Program-made: the position numbers and the translations under genes
The notes under the pieces: model-generated
Seen by the model: only the letters and a program-made list of their open reading frames with translations
What the model was told of the DNA's origin: nothing
Database searches by the model: none
Part shown: positions 51,902 through 59,587 of the stretch, one piece after another
Numbering within the stretch: position 1 is the first letter of the stretch
Layout of the letters: each line of letters begins with the position of its first letter
From: Brevibacillus_H sp041920465
GTDB lineage: Bacteria > Bacillota > Bacilli > Brevibacillales > Brevibacillaceae
Assembly (NCBI GenBank): GCA_041920465.1
Contig: JBHGXW010000067.1
Span: 1 to 64,000, forward strand
DNA length: 64,000 nt
Direction of reading: 5' to 3'

Positions 51902-51940
51902 ACAAAAGGACTGCAATCTATATGATTGCAGTCCTTTTGT
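51902..51940. terminator. Terminator after gyrB
   Basis: ACAAAAGGACTGCAATC and its perfect complement (17-bp stem, 5-nt loop) lie between gyrB and the convergent CC-peptide gene, so it may serve both. Confidence 0.92.
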
Positions 51941-51990
51941 ACAAGGTTAAGAATTTTTAAATCTGCTATTTTTCGTATGCTTAATCTTGT

Positions 51991-52125
51991 TTACTTGCTG
52001 CAGCAAGAGTCTGTTTTTGGTTCTGCTTTGGATTGGTTTTCCACTTTTTTATCATTTGCTTCCTCAATTTTTACATTGCAGCAGGAGCTTTCTTGTTTTT
52101 TAAACAGATTTTTCAGGATACCCAT
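51991..52125 (-). CDS. Tiny cysteine-pair protein of the permease cassette
   Basis: A 44-aa peptide, MGILKNLFKKQESSCCNVKI, ending DSCCSK. Two CC pairs and a charged linker suggest metal or metalloid binding. It resembles the 'LDCC-motif' type small proteins seen beside DUF318 permeases. GGAGG 8 nt upstream fixes the start. It follows the permease with a 13-bp gap and is the last gene of the cassette. Confidence 0.75.
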   Translation of the reverse strand: MGILKNLFKKQESSCCNVKIEEANDKKVENQSKAEPKTDSCCSK

Positions 52126-52138
52126 CATGATTACCTCC

Positions 52139-53005
52139 TCAAATAATATAGAACAAGAAACCGGAAATCGTGGACATTGTGAATACGGAACCAACAAAGG
52201 CAAATACAAGCTTTTTCTTAAAGATACTGTTAAGCAAAGTCAGTTCGGGTAAACTAGCACCTGCTGAGCTGATCATGAGAGCCATCACCGGACCAAGTGC
52301 CATTCCCTTTGCGATCATGATCTGCGAGATCGGAATCATGGTCGAAAGCCGAATATATAGCGGAATTCCGATGATAGCGGCAATCGGCACCAGCCACCAC
52401 TTATCACCTCCCATATAAGTTGTAATCCAATCGGTTGGGACAGCGCCGTGAATGACAGCGCCGAAACCGGCACCTATCAAGAGAAATGGATAAACGGTCT
52501 TCATCAGCTGCATAGTTTCAAGGAATGCTGCTTTTAGGTCAAATCGTTTGTCTGGTGTTTGGTAGCCGGTCATGATTACCTTTTTGACCTGTTGTTCAAA
52601 CCCGAATTTTTCAAGCGCAAATCCGATCATTACGGAGAGAACGGATGTAATGATCGTGTAAGCTACTGCTACTTTCATGCCTAGAATTGCTGTCATCAGG
52701 GTAATGATGGTCGGGTCCAAGACGGGTGATGCAAATAAGAAAATCATCACCACTCCGAAGCGAACCTGTTTGCCCAGCAGATTCACGACAACGGGAATGG
52801 TGGAACAAGAGCAAAACGGTGTAATAAAGGCAAAGGCGAGAGCAACTGCGGCACTTACCAACGGATGACTCTGCTCCATTAGTCGTTCCATTTTTTCATA
52901 GGAAATCAGACCTTGAAGAAGGTTAATCAGGAAAGAAATACCAATAAACAATAAAGTCAACTCTAAAGCAATGGAGAGAAAACTATCCAGCACTTCCAAC
53001 CACAT
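52139..53005 (-). CDS. ArsP/DUF318 (UPF0718) family permease
   Basis: A 288-aa membrane protein with about eight helices. The family motif FITPFCSCSTIPVVV (about 62-76) contains a CSCS thiolate group in a membrane helix; FLFASPVLDPTIITL and STMIPISQIMI are further landmarks. ArsP members export trivalent organoarsenicals; the substrate here is inferred. AGAGG 8 nt before the ATG at 53005 decides the start. It follows the MarR gene with a hairpin and a MarR-like operator between. Confidence 0.85.
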   Translation of the reverse strand: MWLEVLDSFLSIALELTLLFIGISFLINLLQGLISYEKMERLMEQSHPLVSAAVALAFAFITPFCSCSTIPVVVNLLGKQVRFGVVMIFLFASPVLDPTIITLMTAILGMKVAVAYTIITSVLSVMIGFALEKFGFEQQVKKVIMTGYQTPDKRFDLKAAFLETMQLMKTVYPFLLIGAGFGAVIHGAVPTDWITTYMGGDKWWLVPIAAIIGIPLYIRLSTMIPISQIMIAKGMALGPVMALMISSAGASLPELTLLNSIFKKKLVFAFVGSVFTMSTISGFLFYII

Positions 53006-53023
53006 GGTCATCACCTCTATTAT

Positions 53024-53036
53024 TTGTAATATGCAA
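53024..53036. promoter_or_regulatory. Palindrome upstream of the permease gene (probable MarR operator)
   Basis: TTGTAATATGCAA matches the palindrome in the marR promoter (53558-53570) at 10 of 13 positions. It is 19 bp upstream of the permease start and covers a possible -10 (TATTAC, complement). Confidence 0.5.
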
Positions 53037-53055
53037 ATATTTAAGTAGGTTGAAA

Positions 53056-53077
53056 GAGCAAGTGGGCGTTCTTGCTC
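53056..53077 (-). terminator. Hairpin between the MarR and permease genes
   Basis: GAGCAAG and CTTGCTC form a 7-bp stem overlapping the marR stop, followed on the minus strand by TTTC. It could partly terminate or stabilise the transcript. Confidence 0.45.
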
Positions 53078-53522
53078 AGGTTAAAGGTTTGCAGCAAACG
53101 GCAGATTTGGCCATGCACTCATTTAGCAGTTTGATAGATTTAATGACCATCTCTTTTTCGAAGTCACTCATATGCGAAAAAACTTCTTGCAGATAACGAT
53201 TCATTTCTTCATCAATTGCCGCAGCCAAAAACTTTCCTTGCACGGTAAGTGACAAGATGTAAACACGTCTGTCTTCCGGAAGGGGAGTTTTTTTGACTAA
53301 ATCCATCTTGATCAGGTTTTGTATTTGTCTGCTGAAGGTAGTGATGTCCATACTAAGAGTGTCAGCTATTTGTTGCATGGAAGGAGCTTTTTGGCGTTGG
53401 ATCTCATATAAGATGTGACTCTGCACAAGAGAAATATCCGTACCACCGATTGAGCAGCAATTCTTGTTTAATAGTCCGAAGCGTCTGGTCATTACCTGGA
53501 ATATCTCGCGGATGTTATCCAT
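53076..53522 (-). CDS. MarR family transcriptional regulator with paired cysteines
   Basis: A 148-aa winged-helix repressor: QSHILYEIQRQKAPSMQQIADTLSMDITTFSRQIQNLIKMDLVKKTPLPEDRRVYILSLT is a classical MarR core, here with the DR loop intact. CC pairs occur near both ends (KNCCS about residue 20, AVCCKP at the C-terminus), suggesting thiol-based metal or electrophile sensing. TAGGAGGG before the ATG at 53522 sets the start. It heads the cassette with the permease and CC peptide. Confidence 0.85.
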   Translation of the reverse strand: MDNIREIFQVMTRRFGLLNKNCCSIGGTDISLVQSHILYEIQRQKAPSMQQIADTLSMDITTFSRQIQNLIKMDLVKKTPLPEDRRVYILSLTVQGKFLAAAIDEEMNRYLQEVFSHMSDFEKEMVIKSIKLLNECMAKSAVCCKPLT

Positions 53523-53541
53523 TATTTTCCCTCCTAATACA

Positions 53542-53570
53542 GTTATACAAAAACAATTTGCATTTTGCAA
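53542..53570 (-). promoter_or_regulatory. marR promoter with overlapping palindromic operator
   Basis: On the minus strand TTGCAA (53565-53570) and TATAAC (53542-53547) are 17 bp apart. The perfect palindrome TTGCA-TTT-TGCAA (53558-53570) covers the -35, consistent with autorepression. Confidence 0.65.
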
Positions 53571-53604
53571 CTAAATATTTGCTGATAAAAATTGTATTTA
53601 TTGG

Positions 53605-53633
53605 TTGATGGGGATCATAAATATTGTTATTGT
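53605..53633 (+). promoter_or_regulatory. Possible promoter of glpP
   Basis: TTGATG (53605-53610) and TATTGT (53628-53633) are 17 bp apart, about 45 nt before the glpP start. Confidence 0.4.
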
Positions 53634-53678
53634 CAACATTGCTAGCTTGTTTTTTGTTTTGGAATGGGAGGGAAGTTT

Positions 53679-54251
53679 GTGAGCTTTCATGGGCAAGTAA
53701 TTTTACCTGCGGTCAGACATATGAAGGATTTTGAGAAAATATTAGAGAGTTCCTATGAATACGGAGTTTTCCTGGACACGCACATAGGGCAGTTAAAAAG
53801 CATCTATTCTACGGCCAACAAACACAAGAAAAAGATGTTCCTGCACGCTGATTTGATCCAGGGTTTGAAGAATGACGAATATGCTACCGAATATTTGTGT
53901 CAGGAGATTAAGCCATTCGGGCTGATATCTACAAGGACAAGCGTCATCTTGAAAGCCAAGCAAAAAGGGGTTCTGGCCATTCAGCGGATTTTTCTCCTGG
54001 ATACGAATGCCCTTGAGAAAAGCTATGCGCTGCTGGAGAAGACTCAGCCCGATTTTATTGAAGTGCTTCCGGGAGCTATGCCCAAGATTATCGCAGAGGT
54101 GTATGAACGTACCAAAATTCCGATTCTGGCTGGGGGACTTATACGTACGGTAACTGATGTAGAGCAGGCTATCAAAGCAGGGGCGACTGCCATTACAACC
54201 TCCAATCAAGACCTGTGGAACCATTATCAAAAAAATGAAAACGCTTATTGA
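53679..54251 (+). CDS. glpP: Glycerol uptake operon antiterminator GlpP
   Basis: A 190-aa RNA-binding regulator of TIM-barrel-like fold. VILPAVRHMKDFEK, HADLIQGL, FGLISTR, and EVLPGAMPKII are family blocks; PILAGGLIRTVTDVEQAIKAGA is the phosphate-binding part that senses glycerol-3-phosphate. The GTG at 53679 has GGGAGGG 6 nt upstream. It precedes glpF, glpK and glpD, whose leaders hold its likely targets. Confidence 0.94.
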   Translation: MSFHGQVILPAVRHMKDFEKILESSYEYGVFLDTHIGQLKSIYSTANKHKKKMFLHADLIQGLKNDEYATEYLCQEIKPFGLISTRTSVILKAKQKGVLAIQRIFLLDTNALEKSYALLEKTQPDFIEVLPGAMPKIIAEVYERTKIPILAGGLIRTVTDVEQAIKAGATAITTSNQDLWNHYQKNENAY

Positions 54252-54276
54252 CAACGCTTTCATGATCAAATATCAT
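54248..54276 (+). promoter_or_regulatory. glpFK promoter with overlapping cre site
   Basis: TTGACA (54248-54253) and TATCAT (54271-54276) are 17 bp apart. TGACAACGCTTTCA (54249-54262) matches the CcpA cre consensus at 13 of 14 positions and covers the -35, so glucose repression is expected. The site overlaps the end of glpP. Confidence 0.75.
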
Positions 54277-54300
54277 TAGGGATAAGTTAATACTGGTGAC

Positions 54301-54365
54301 GGAGAGATGGAGATTCACCAAAAGATTCCTCGTTAGAGAGGTGCTTTTGCGTGGATCTCTTTTTC
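54301..54365 (+). promoter_or_regulatory. GlpP-controlled leader terminator of glpFK
   Basis: GAGATTCACCAAAAG (54310-54324) pairs with CTTTTGCGTGGATCTC (54344-54359), with an inner hairpin, followed by a T run. Upstream, GGAGAGATGGAGA (54301-54313) overlaps the stem and is shared with the glpD leader. GlpP with glycerol-3-phosphate presumably binds here and prevents termination. Confidence 0.8.
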
Positions 54366-54406
54366 TATGCTCACCATACAATCAAGAAAAGGGAGGCAAG
54401 ATGTGT

Positions 54407-55231
54407 ATGACCGCTTTTTGGGGAGAAGTGGTAGGTACGGCAATTCTGATTCTTTTGGGGGGAGGTGTGTGTGCAGGAGTATCTTTGAAGAAATCGTATG
54501 CCCAAAACTCCGGGTGGATCGTCATCACGATGGGATGGGGGCTGGCAGTTGCCATGGCAGTATATGCGGTTGGCAGTATCAGCGGTGCTCACCTCAATCC
54601 TGCAGTTACCTTGGGGCTAGCCTTTAAGGGTGACTTTCCATGGGCAGATGTTCCATCGTACATTTTGGCTCAAATGATTGGTGCTTTCCTCGGTTCTGTA
54701 ATCGTTTATTTGCATTATTTGCCGCACTGGAAAGAAACTGAAGATTCTGGCACAAAATTAGGGGTTTTTTCAACCGGACCAGCGATTCCTAATACGTTTG
54801 CTAACCTTTTAAGTGAAATTATCGGTACATTTTTCCTTGTAGTAGCAATTATGGCGATAGGGGCAAATAAGTTCACCGAAGGATTAAATCCATTCATTGT
54901 CGGCTTTTTGATCGTCAGCATCGGTCTTTCTCTTGGCGGTACAACCGGTTACGCCATTAATCCTGCGCGCGATTTGGGACCTCGTATTGCCCACTTCGTA
55001 CTGCCGATCCACGGTAAAGGATCGTCGAACTGGGGATATGCTTGGATTCCGGTAGTAGGCCCAATTCTTGGCGGTTCATTTGGCGGTTTGTTCTATCAAG
55101 CTGTGTTCCAGGGGAAAGTAACAACGAGCTTCTGGGTTGTGCTTGCCGTAACCTTAGTTGTTTTGTTGCTTTCTTACATGTTTGGAAGCAAGCAGGAAGA
55201 AAAAGATTCCAAGAAGAAACTGGCTGCTTAA
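54407..55231 (+). CDS. glpF: Glycerol facilitator (aquaglyceroporin)
   Basis: A 274-aa MIP channel with six helices and two half-helices. The motifs are HLNPAVTL and AINPARDLGPR; the Asp after the second NPA marks a glycerol channel. The ATG at 54407 (MTAFWGEV) matches other GlpF N-termini and has GGAGG 10 nt upstream; an ATG two codons earlier is possible. It leads glpFK. Confidence 0.93.
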   Translation: MTAFWGEVVGTAILILLGGGVCAGVSLKKSYAQNSGWIVITMGWGLAVAMAVYAVGSISGAHLNPAVTLGLAFKGDFPWADVPSYILAQMIGAFLGSVIVYLHYLPHWKETEDSGTKLGVFSTGPAIPNTFANLLSEIIGTFFLVVAIMAIGANKFTEGLNPFIVGFLIVSIGLSLGGTTGYAINPARDLGPRIAHFVLPIHGKGSSNWGYAWIPVVGPILGGSFGGLFYQAVFQGKVTTSFWVVLAVTLVVLLLSYMFGSKQEEKDSKKKLAA

Positions 55232-55252
55232 AGAAAAAAGGAGAGGATTCGC

Positions 55253-56743
55253 ATGGAAAAATACATTTTGTCTCTTGATCAGGGAACAACCAGTTCGCGC
55301 GCCATCTTGTTCAACAGCAAAGGGGAGATTGTACATACTGCCCAACAGGAGTTTCCCCAATACTTCCCAAAACCAGGTTGGGTTGAGCATAATGCACTGG
55401 AAATCTGGGGTTCCATTATGGCTGTTATTGCAACCTGCTTGACAGAATCCCAAGTCAAACCAGAACAGGTTGCGGCAATCGGAATTACAAATCAACGGGA
55501 GACGACCGTTGTATGGGACAAAGAAACAGGGAAACCAATTTATCATGCGATTGTCTGGCAATCCCGTCAAACATCGGATATCTGCAATGATTTGAAGGAA
55601 AAAGGTCTGGATGAACTGTTCCGCAATAAAACCGGTCTGTTGATTGACGCATATTTTTCCGGAACAAAAGTAAAATGGATTCTCGACAATGTAGAAGGAG
55701 CCAGAGAGAAAGCGGAAAAAGGAGAGCTTCTGTTTGGTACGATTGATACATGGTTGATTTGGAATCTCTCCGGTGGCCGTAACCATGTAACCGACTATTC
55801 CAACGCATCTCGTACCCTGATGTTTAATATACACGATTTGAAGTGGGATGAAGAACTGTTGGAGATACTGACCATTCCGAAGTCCATGCTTCCGGAAGTT
55901 AGACCGTCTTCAGAAGTTTACGGCTATACGGATGGAGAACATTTCTTCGGACATGAAGTGCCGATTGCCGGAGCAGCCGGAGACCAACAGGCTGCATTAT
56001 TCGGGCAAGCGTGCTTTGAGGCAGGCATGGCCAAAAATACTTACGGAACCGGTTGTTTCATGCTGATGAATACTGGTGAAAAACTTGTTGCATCCAAACA
56101 CGGTTTGTTGACCACAATTGCTTGGGGACTTGACGGCAAAGTAGAGTATGCGTTAGAGGGCAGCATTTTCATTGCAGGTTCCGCTATCCAATGGCTCCGC
56201 GACGGCCTGCGCATGTTAAAAGATGCCAAGGACAGCGAAGCATACGCTACTCGCGTGGAATCTACCGATGGCGTGTATGTGGTCCCAGCCTTTGTCGGTT
56301 TGGGAACTCCTTATTGGGACAGCGACGTAAGAGGTGCGGTATTCGGCTTGACACGCGGCACAACAAAGGAACACTTTATTCGTGCAACCTTGGAATCTTT
56401 AACTTATCAAACAAAAGACGTATTGGCTGCAATGGAAGCGGATTCAAGCATCTCCTTGAAAGCTCTTCGGGTGGATGGAGGCGCTGTCAAAAACAATTTC
56501 TTAATGGAATTCCAAAGCAACATTTTGGGAGTGCCGGTTGAACGCCCGGTGATTAATGAAACGACAGCATTGGGCGCTGCCTATTTGGCAGGTTTGGCCG
56601 TTGGCTATTGGAAAGATAAAGAGGAAATCGCCAAGCAGTGGAACATTGATCGCCGTTTTGAACCTACCATGGCAGATGAGCAGCGCCACGAATTGTACAA
56701 CGGCTGGCAAAAAGCGGTTCGTGCAGCAATGGCTTTCAAATAG
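55253..56743 (+). CDS. glpK: Glycerol kinase
   Basis: A 496-aa FGGY kinase that makes glycerol-3-phosphate. SLDQGTTSSRAILF at the N-terminus, NQRETTVVWD, the GAAGDQQAALFGQACF phosphate-binding segment, and the C-terminal LRVDGGAVKNNFLMEFQSNIL are intact. The signature loop GGRNHVTDYSNASRT, with the PTS-modifiable histidine typical of Firmicutes, is present. 21 bp downstream of glpF. Confidence 0.98.
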   Translation: MEKYILSLDQGTTSSRAILFNSKGEIVHTAQQEFPQYFPKPGWVEHNALEIWGSIMAVIATCLTESQVKPEQVAAIGITNQRETTVVWDKETGKPIYHAIVWQSRQTSDICNDLKEKGLDELFRNKTGLLIDAYFSGTKVKWILDNVEGAREKAEKGELLFGTIDTWLIWNLSGGRNHVTDYSNASRTLMFNIHDLKWDEELLEILTIPKSMLPEVRPSSEVYGYTDGEHFFGHEVPIAGAAGDQQAALFGQACFEAGMAKNTYGTGCFMLMNTGEKLVASKHGLLTTIAWGLDGKVEYALEGSIFIAGSAIQWLRDGLRMLKDAKDSEAYATRVESTDGVYVVPAFVGLGTPYWDSDVRGAVFGLTRGTTKEHFIRATLESLTYQTKDVLAAMEADSSISLKALRVDGGAVKNNFLMEFQSNILGVPVERPVINETTALGAAYLAGLAVGYWKDKEEIAKQWNIDRRFEPTMADEQRHELYNGWQKAVRAAMAFK

Positions 56744-56780
56744 AATACAATTGTGATATTCAAATTAGCTATGATTGTGA

Positions 56781-56868
56781 TATAATGTAGGTAAGTTAAT
56801 AAACCGTCTGGAGAACTGGAGAGACCACAATGCATTATAGCTATGGCTATAGTGTCCGTTGTGGTCTC
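56781..56868 (+). promoter_or_regulatory. glpD promoter and GlpP-controlled leader terminator
   Basis: An extended -10 TGATATAAT (TATAAT at 56781-56786) is followed by GGAGAACTGGAGA (56810-56822), the same pattern as in the glpF leader, and then a terminator: GAGACCACAA (56821-56830) with TTGTGGTCTC (56859-56868) and eight T. Confidence 0.8.
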
Positions 56869-56910
56869 TTTTTTTTGCGGCTTACGGATGATGAACAGGA
56901 GGGATTCGTG

Positions 56911-58581
56911 ATGAGCGATTCATTTTCAGGTTTATGCAGAAAAGAAGTATTGCGATCGATGAAAGATGTCACGTATGATGTGTTGATTATTGGTGGAGGA
57001 ATTACCGGAGCAGGTATTGCCTTAGATGCGGCAACCAGAGGAATGAAGACCGCGCTCGTCGAAATGCAAGATTTTGCGGCGGGAACTTCCAGCCGCTCTA
57101 CGAAGCTTGTTCATGGAGGACTGCGCTATCTGAAACAGTTCGAGGTAAAAATGGTAGCGGAGGTTGGGAAGGAACGGGCGATTGTTTATGAAAACGGGCC
57201 TCACGTTACAACTCCGGAATGGATGCTGCTGCCCATTCATAAAGGAGGAACGTTTGGTCTTTTAAGTACATCATTTGGCCTAAAAGTGTATGATTATTTG
57301 GCTGATGTCAAAGGCAGCGAGCGCCGCAAAATGCTGAACGCAGGGCAAACGCTGCAAAAAGAGCCGCTTCTCAAAAAAGAAGGTTTGCTTGGCGGCGGAT
57401 ATTATGTGGAATATCGGACAGACGATGCCAGACTTACCATTGAAGTGGTAAAAGCGGCTGTAGCTTACGGAGCACAAGCAGTAAATTACGTCAAGGCAGA
57501 AGATTTTCTGTATGAAAATGGCCGGGTCACCGGCATCAAGGCAGTAGATCAACTGGATGGAGAAACTCTGCATATTTACGGGAAAAAAGTTGTGAACGCG
57601 GCAGGTCCTTGGGTTGATACCTTACGGGAAAAGGATAATTCCAAAAAAGGCAAGAAGCTTCAATTATCCAAAGGGGTTCACTTAGTTATTGACCGCAAGC
57701 GATTCCCGTTGAAGCAGGCAATCTATTTTGATACACCGGATGGACGAATGGTTTTTGCCATTCCGAGAGACGGCAAAACGTATGTTGGGACAACTGACAC
57801 TTTCTACAACGGAGACATTGCGCATCCCAAAATGACCTCAGATGACCGTCAATATGTGATTAATGCAATCAATTATATGTTCCCTGATGTTAAGATAACG
57901 GAAAAAGACATTGAATCTTCCTGGGCTGGTGTTCGTCCGCTTATCTACGAAGAAGGCAAATCGGCTTCGGAAATTTCGCGTAAAGACGAGATTTGGCAAT
58001 CAGAATCGGGATTGATAACCATTGCGGGTGGTAAATTAACCGGTTATCGGAAAATGGCCGAGACAGTGGTTGATCTGGTGGCTGATCTCTTATGGAAAGA
58101 AGGCAAAGGCTCGTACAAACCCTGCATCACCAAAAATCTGCCGATCTCCGGCGGTGATGTGGGCGGAAGCAAAAATTACCCGATGTTTATCGAGAAGAAG
58201 GCTCAACAGGGGATGGAAATCGGTTTAACCCGTGAGCAAGCGGAAAAATTGGTTCGTTTGTTCGGTTCAAACATCGACCAAATATTCCGCATCGTTGAAG
58301 CGAGAAAAGAAGAAACGAAAACATTCGATTTGCCAATCGATCTCTATGCTTCTCTTGTTTATGGATTGGAAAACGAAATGGTTGTGAAGCCAATCGACTT
58401 TTTTATCAGACGGACAGGCGCATTGTTCTTTGATATCGAGTTTGTACGAAGATGGAAGCAGCCGGTTATCGCCTTTATGGCCAAATGGTTCGGCTGGAGT
58501 GAAGAAATGACTGATCAATTCTCCAAAGAACTGGAAATGCATCTGTACGATGCTGTAGAACCGGCAGACGTGAAAATCTAA
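56911..58581 (+). CDS. glpD: Aerobic glycerol-3-phosphate dehydrogenase
   Basis: A 556-aa FAD-dependent, membrane-associated enzyme that oxidises glycerol-3-phosphate to dihydroxyacetone phosphate and passes electrons to quinone. FAD motif IIGGGITGAGIALDAATRG, then GTSSRSTKLVHGGLRYL and the GTTDTFYNGD block. GGAGGG 7 nt upstream of ATG 56911 fixes the start, after the leader terminator. Confidence 0.97.
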   Translation: MSDSFSGLCRKEVLRSMKDVTYDVLIIGGGITGAGIALDAATRGMKTALVEMQDFAAGTSSRSTKLVHGGLRYLKQFEVKMVAEVGKERAIVYENGPHVTTPEWMLLPIHKGGTFGLLSTSFGLKVYDYLADVKGSERRKMLNAGQTLQKEPLLKKEGLLGGGYYVEYRTDDARLTIEVVKAAVAYGAQAVNYVKAEDFLYENGRVTGIKAVDQLDGETLHIYGKKVVNAAGPWVDTLREKDNSKKGKKLQLSKGVHLVIDRKRFPLKQAIYFDTPDGRMVFAIPRDGKTYVGTTDTFYNGDIAHPKMTSDDRQYVINAINYMFPDVKITEKDIESSWAGVRPLIYEEGKSASEISRKDEIWQSESGLITIAGGKLTGYRKMAETVVDLVADLLWKEGKGSYKPCITKNLPISGGDVGGSKNYPMFIEKKAQQGMEIGLTREQAEKLVRLFGSNIDQIFRIVEARKEETKTFDLPIDLYASLVYGLENEMVVKPIDFFIRRTGALFFDIEFVRRWKQPVIAFMAKWFGWSEEMTDQFSKELEMHLYDAVEPADVKI

Positions 58582-58612
58582 TCTGGCTGCAACGTAATAA
58601 GCAGCCGATTTA

Positions 58613-58647
58613 AGGGAAAGTGGGGGAACCATCACTTTCCCTTTTTG
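58613..58647 (+). terminator. Terminator after glpD
   Basis: AGGGAAAGTG (58613-58622) pairs perfectly with CACTTTCCCT (58633-58642), followed by TTTTTGC. Confidence 0.9.
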
Positions 58648-58802
58648 CATTTTCGAAACAGAGGACACATATATGTAGGAAGGGTATCTTCTTTCCGCAC
58701 TTTCCGCATGGGGGTGTGGAGCAAAGAAACCTAAAGCTGTCCAATAACACATCTATTCGCAACGACATATGCTAAGAAGGACTGAAGCAGAGGTGATGTG
58801 TG

Positions 58803-59453
58803 ATGAGCGGATGGATGTCACTCTTAATACTCTCCGTTGCGATCGGTTTAGACGGGTTAAGTGTTGGAATTACGTACGGGCTGCGAAGAATGAATATCCC
58901 GTTTCAATCTCTTTGTGTAATAGGATTTTGCTCGTTGGTGGTTGTCTTTTCGGTAATGACCATCGGACGTTCCTTTCTTAGCTGGATTACACCTGCCATG
59001 AGTCAAAAATTAGGAGCCAGTATTCTCATCTTTATTGGTTTTGTTACATTATGGCGCATGCAGATTTCCAAGGCGAAAGGAGATTTGCCGGGTAAAAATG
59101 ATTCAGAAGTTGAACAGCCCATTTCTCAAATTCGTATTTTCGGTTTGATTATTCAAATTCTCAGAGATCCATCATACGCCGATTCAGATCGCTCCGGTCA
59201 CATATCAGGGTGGGAGGCGGTCATGCTTGGAATGGCGCTTTCCCTGGATGCTTTTGGGGCAGGAATCAGCTTTGCCTTGTTGGGTTACCCTCCCTTGTTG
59301 ACCTCAATATTTGTAGCGGTAACAAGCGCCTTCTTGCTGTTTGCCGGCATCATGTTGGGAAAGCGATTTGAGAAGATTAGTTGGTTCCAAAACTTATCCT
59401 GGCTTCCGCCGATCATGTTGATCTGTATTGGTTTATTAAAAGGAGTAAGCTAA
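58803..59453 (+). CDS. ytaF: YtaF sporulation membrane protein (MntP/DUF204 relative)
   Basis: A 216-aa membrane protein with six helices in two related halves: AIGLDGLSVGITYGLRRM in the first and MALSLDAFGAGISFALLGYPP in the second, each with the SLD-type aspartate. The middle ILRDPSYADSDRSGHISGWEA, an acidic loop, is typical of YtaF. GAGGTG before the ATG at 58803. Homologues affect sporulation; transport of a cation is likely. Confidence 0.87.
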   Translation: MSGWMSLLILSVAIGLDGLSVGITYGLRRMNIPFQSLCVIGFCSLVVVFSVMTIGRSFLSWITPAMSQKLGASILIFIGFVTLWRMQISKAKGDLPGKNDSEVEQPISQIRIFGLIIQILRDPSYADSDRSGHISGWEAVMLGMALSLDAFGAGISFALLGYPPLLTSIFVAVTSAFLLFAGIMLGKRFEKISWFQNLSWLPPIMLICIGLLKGVS

Positions 59454-59462
59454 AGAGTGAAA

Positions 59463-59502
59463 AGAGGTACAGCTGTCAAATGGTGGCTGTGCCTCTGTTT
59501 TT
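59463..59502 (+). terminator. Terminator after ytaF
   Basis: AGAGGTACAGC (59463-59473) pairs with GCTGTGCCTCT (59486-59496), with one wobble, then GTTTTT. Confidence 0.85.
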
Positions 59503-59587
59503 ACGCGACACTTTTGGAGAAAAAATGAATTTCTGTTAAGATAGTGATGGAAAATCTTACTTTCGGTTTAACTGGAGGGAGTAGCAT

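Noticed and set aside
55154..55834. 226-codon minus-strand frame opposite glpF/glpK
   Set aside because: Antisense to two certain genes; low-complexity cysteine-rich translation typical of a shadow.
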